Of a stretch of 64,000 nucleotides of DNA, positions 62,323 through 64,000 are shown in pieces. Below the pieces are notes generated by a model that saw nothing but the letters and a program-made list of their open reading frames with translations, was not told where the DNA came from and searched no databases. Made by a program: the position numbers and the translations under genes. The DNA is from Cylindrospermum sp. NIES-4074 (GTDB lineage: Bacteria > Cyanobacteriota > Cyanobacteriia > Cyanobacteriales > Nostocaceae): contig AP018269.1 of the NCBI GenBank assembly GCA_003994795.1, positions 310,001 to 374,000 of the forward strand, read 5' to 3'. Positions within the stretch are counted from its first letter, which is position 1, and each line of letters starts with the position of its first letter.

Positions 62323-63381
62323 ATGACTTTTGATGCGGATATCCCAGATTTAGAGTCAAATTCTGTACCTCCTGATGCAGAATCAATCTCTACTCTTGCT
62401 GATTTAGAAGTAAATAAATCTACTGTTTCTCAAGCAGATTCTATCCTTCCGGATGCTGAACTGAATTCTGTTCTCCTGTTTCTACAACAAGCTAATTCTG
62501 ACTCTCAGGATGGAGAGTCAAATCCTACTAACCCAGATTTAGAGTCAAATTCTGCTAACCCAGATTTAGAGTCTAATCCTGTTCTGCCTGATTTAAATAC
62601 TCTAGAGTTAGTATTACCAGAACAGAAGGTAAATAATAATCTCCAAGTCCAGCTGAAGACTGAGGAGGGCAGACTGTTATTAATTTTGCCAACAGAATCT
62701 CAAGTACCTGTATCAGAAATGAGTTGGTCGGAGATTTGGCAACAGATGAGGCAGCGTCTCAATGCAGGCGATCGCTTGCGGACTCCTAATACGAGTGTAC
62801 ATCTAGTAGCCAAAGACCGCTTGTTAGATGCAAGACAACTGCAAGAACTGGCGGAAATTTTAACTGAAGTTCAGCTGCAACTCAAATCTGTAGCCACTAG
62901 TCGCAGACAAACTGCGATCGCTGCTGTCACATCAGGTTATTCTGTAGAACAGCTACAACCAGAAACTTCTCTCAATTCTGAGTCCAAAGCTACCCCCGCA
63001 CCCCTAGCAGATGCCCTTTATCTAGAAATGACAGTCCGTTCTGGTGCAGAAATTCGCCATGCTGGTACAGTAATTATTTTGGGAGATTTAAATCCAGGTG
63101 GTATTGTAGTCGCAGATGGAGATATTTTAGTTTGGGGGCGTTTACGAGGAGTTGCTCATGCTGGTGCTGGTGGTAATCGCGAGTGTCTAATTATGGCCTT
63201 GCAAATGGAACCAACCCAATTACGGATCGCCGATGTTGTAGCCAGGGCACCAGAAAAATCACCAATGCAGTTTTCTGCGGAAGTGGCACACATTACGCCC
63301 CAAGGAATTCGCATTGCTAGGGCTAGTGATTTTTCCCGCAGCCAATTAACTAAAATCAATCAAGAGCCGATAAATCTTTAA
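62323..63381 (+). CDS. minC: Septum site-determining protein MinC
   Basis: A 352-residue division inhibitor. The MinC C-terminal beta-helix domain (about 235-345) is clear: LYLEMTVRSGAEIRHAGTVI, ILGDLNPGGIVVADGDILVW, GRLRGVAHAGAGGN and the ECLIMALQMEPTQLRIADVV stretch. Residues 95-210 hold the N-terminal MinC domain. Ahead of that is an unusual acidic extension (1-95) with repeated PDLESNS units. MinC blocks FtsZ assembly away from midcell. minD follows 36 bp downstream, giving the standard minC-minD order. Confidence 0.92.
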   Translation: MTFDADIPDLESNSVPPDAESISTLADLEVNKSTVSQADSILPDAELNSVLLFLQQANSDSQDGESNPTNPDLESNSANPDLESNPVLPDLNTLELVLPEQKVNNNLQVQLKTEEGRLLLILPTESQVPVSEMSWSEIWQQMRQRLNAGDRLRTPNTSVHLVAKDRLLDARQLQELAEILTEVQLQLKSVATSRRQTAIAAVTSGYSVEQLQPETSLNSESKATPAPLADALYLEMTVRSGAEIRHAGTVIILGDLNPGGIVVADGDILVWGRLRGVAHAGAGGNRECLIMALQMEPTQLRIADVVARAPEKSPMQFSAEVAHITPQGIRIARASDFSRSQLTKINQEPINL

Positions 63382-63417
63382 TATATTTCCTGAACTCCAA
63401 TCGAGCGCATTTTTATC

Positions 63418-64000
63418 ATGACTCGCATTATTGTGATTACCTCCGGTAAAGGAGGGGTGGGTAAAACCACAGTTTCCGCAAATTTAGGTATGGCTTTAGC
63501 CAAAATAGGGCGTCAAGTTGCCTTAGTTGATGCAGATTTTGGGCTGAGAAATTTGGATTTGTTGTTAGGGCTAGAAAACCGCATTGTTTATACAGCGGTA
63601 GAAGTCTTATCCAGAGAGTGCCGTTTAGAACAAGCTTTGGTGAAAGATAAGCGACAGCCAAACCTGGTGCTTTTACCAGCTGCCCAAAATCGCACCAAAG
63701 AGGCTGTAACTCCTGACCAAATGAAAATTTTGGTGAATGCACTGGCGCAAAAATATCAGTATGTGGTCATTGATAGCCCCGCAGGGATTGAAATGGGGTT
63801 TAAAAATGCGATCGCCCCAGCTAAAGAAGCCTTAATTGTCACCACACCGGAAATTTCCGCAGTTCGTGACGCTGACAGAGTAGTAGGGTTACTAGAAGCA
63901 CAAGGCGTTAAGCAAATTCATTTAATAATTAACAGAATCAGGCCCGCAATGGTCAGGGCAAATGATATGATGTCTGTGCAAGATGTTCAGGAACTTCTCG
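63418..64000 (+). CDS. minD: Septum site-determining protein MinD, 5' part
   Basis: The first 194 residues of MinD; the gene runs off the right edge. It starts MTRIIVITSGKGGVGKTTVS with the deviant Walker A (KGGVGKTT, 11-18), followed by the switch segment VDADFGLRNLDLLLGLENR and the Walker B VVIDSPAGIE. MinD is the membrane-cycling ATPase that activates MinC. It is directly downstream of minC. Confidence 0.96.
   Translation, partial: MTRIIVITSGKGGVGKTTVSANLGMALAKIGRQVALVDADFGLRNLDLLLGLENRIVYTAVEVLSRECRLEQALVKDKRQPNLVLLPAAQNRTKEAVTPDQMKILVNALAQKYQYVVIDSPAGIEMGFKNAIAPAKEALIVTTPEISAVRDADRVVGLLEAQGVKQIHLIINRIRPAMVRANDMMSVQDVQELL

Noticed and set aside
1-64000. tRNA, rRNA or intact transposase genes
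   Set aside because: No cloverleaf-like sequence, rRNA segment or DDE/HUH transposase motif was seen on reading the intergenic regions; a computational scan would be needed to exclude short RNAs.

Overview
The window reads as chromosomal DNA of a filamentous, probably heterocyst-forming cyanobacterium (Nostocales, Nostoc/Calothrix-like). The evidence is the dense scatter of HIP1 octamers (GCGATCGC), the aerobic chlorophyll cyclase AcsF, a five-cysteine FurA of exactly 151 aa, the ClpR/ClpP pair, MinC/MinD, and many short heptanucleotide repeat arrays (CTCAGCA/CTCAGCC and CCAATGA/CTAATGA) of the kind common in this order. I saw no rRNA, tRNA, CRISPR array, intact transposase or prophage.

Layout. 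0-10.1 kb: 3' part of a GyrA/ParC-type subunit, a PcrA/UvrD helicase, a higBA-like toxin-antitoxin pair split by a MITE-like element, a small ABM-type monooxygenase, a Tat-exported metallophosphatase, a repeat-bearing membrane protein, gene remnants and an orphan GIY-YIG protein. 10.1-20.8 kb: nanE, a GAF histidine kinase, cobN (with several repeat-derived in-frame insertions), a peptidoglycan-binding protein, furA with clear operator-like repeats, a coiled-coil protein and a probably frameshifted ABC permease. 20.8-26.1 kb: a four-gene minus-strand unit (beta-rich protein, degenerate ATP-grasp, RimK-like ATP-grasp, secreted glycine-rich protein) downstream of acsF and its terminator. 26.5-31.1 kb: TM2 protein, DUF2996 protein, threonine aldolase-like enzyme, a small unknown protein, a MoaD/ThiS-like protein and thrC.

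31.7-52.7 kb is devoted to the cell surface. Six plus-strand genes, some overlapping by ATGA, encode DUF11-type exported proteins, a very large outer-membrane barrel and a beta-helix/OmpA protein. They are followed by a second MoaD-like protein, a secreted poly-gamma-glutamate hydrolase-like protein, and, on the minus strand, a chaperone-usher locus (three pilin-like genes and a pilin remnant, then chaperone, then usher). This surface block is the most striking part of the window.

52.8-64 kb: a J-domain protein, clpP and clpR, two tandem von Willebrand A genes, an orphan antitoxin, a Uma2-family protein, two copies of a 91-bp triple-hairpin repeat, a DUF29 protein, a membrane protein, a DUF1537 kinase-like protein, and minC with the start of minD running off the right edge. 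Functions are assigned from recognisable motifs only; no database search was possible.
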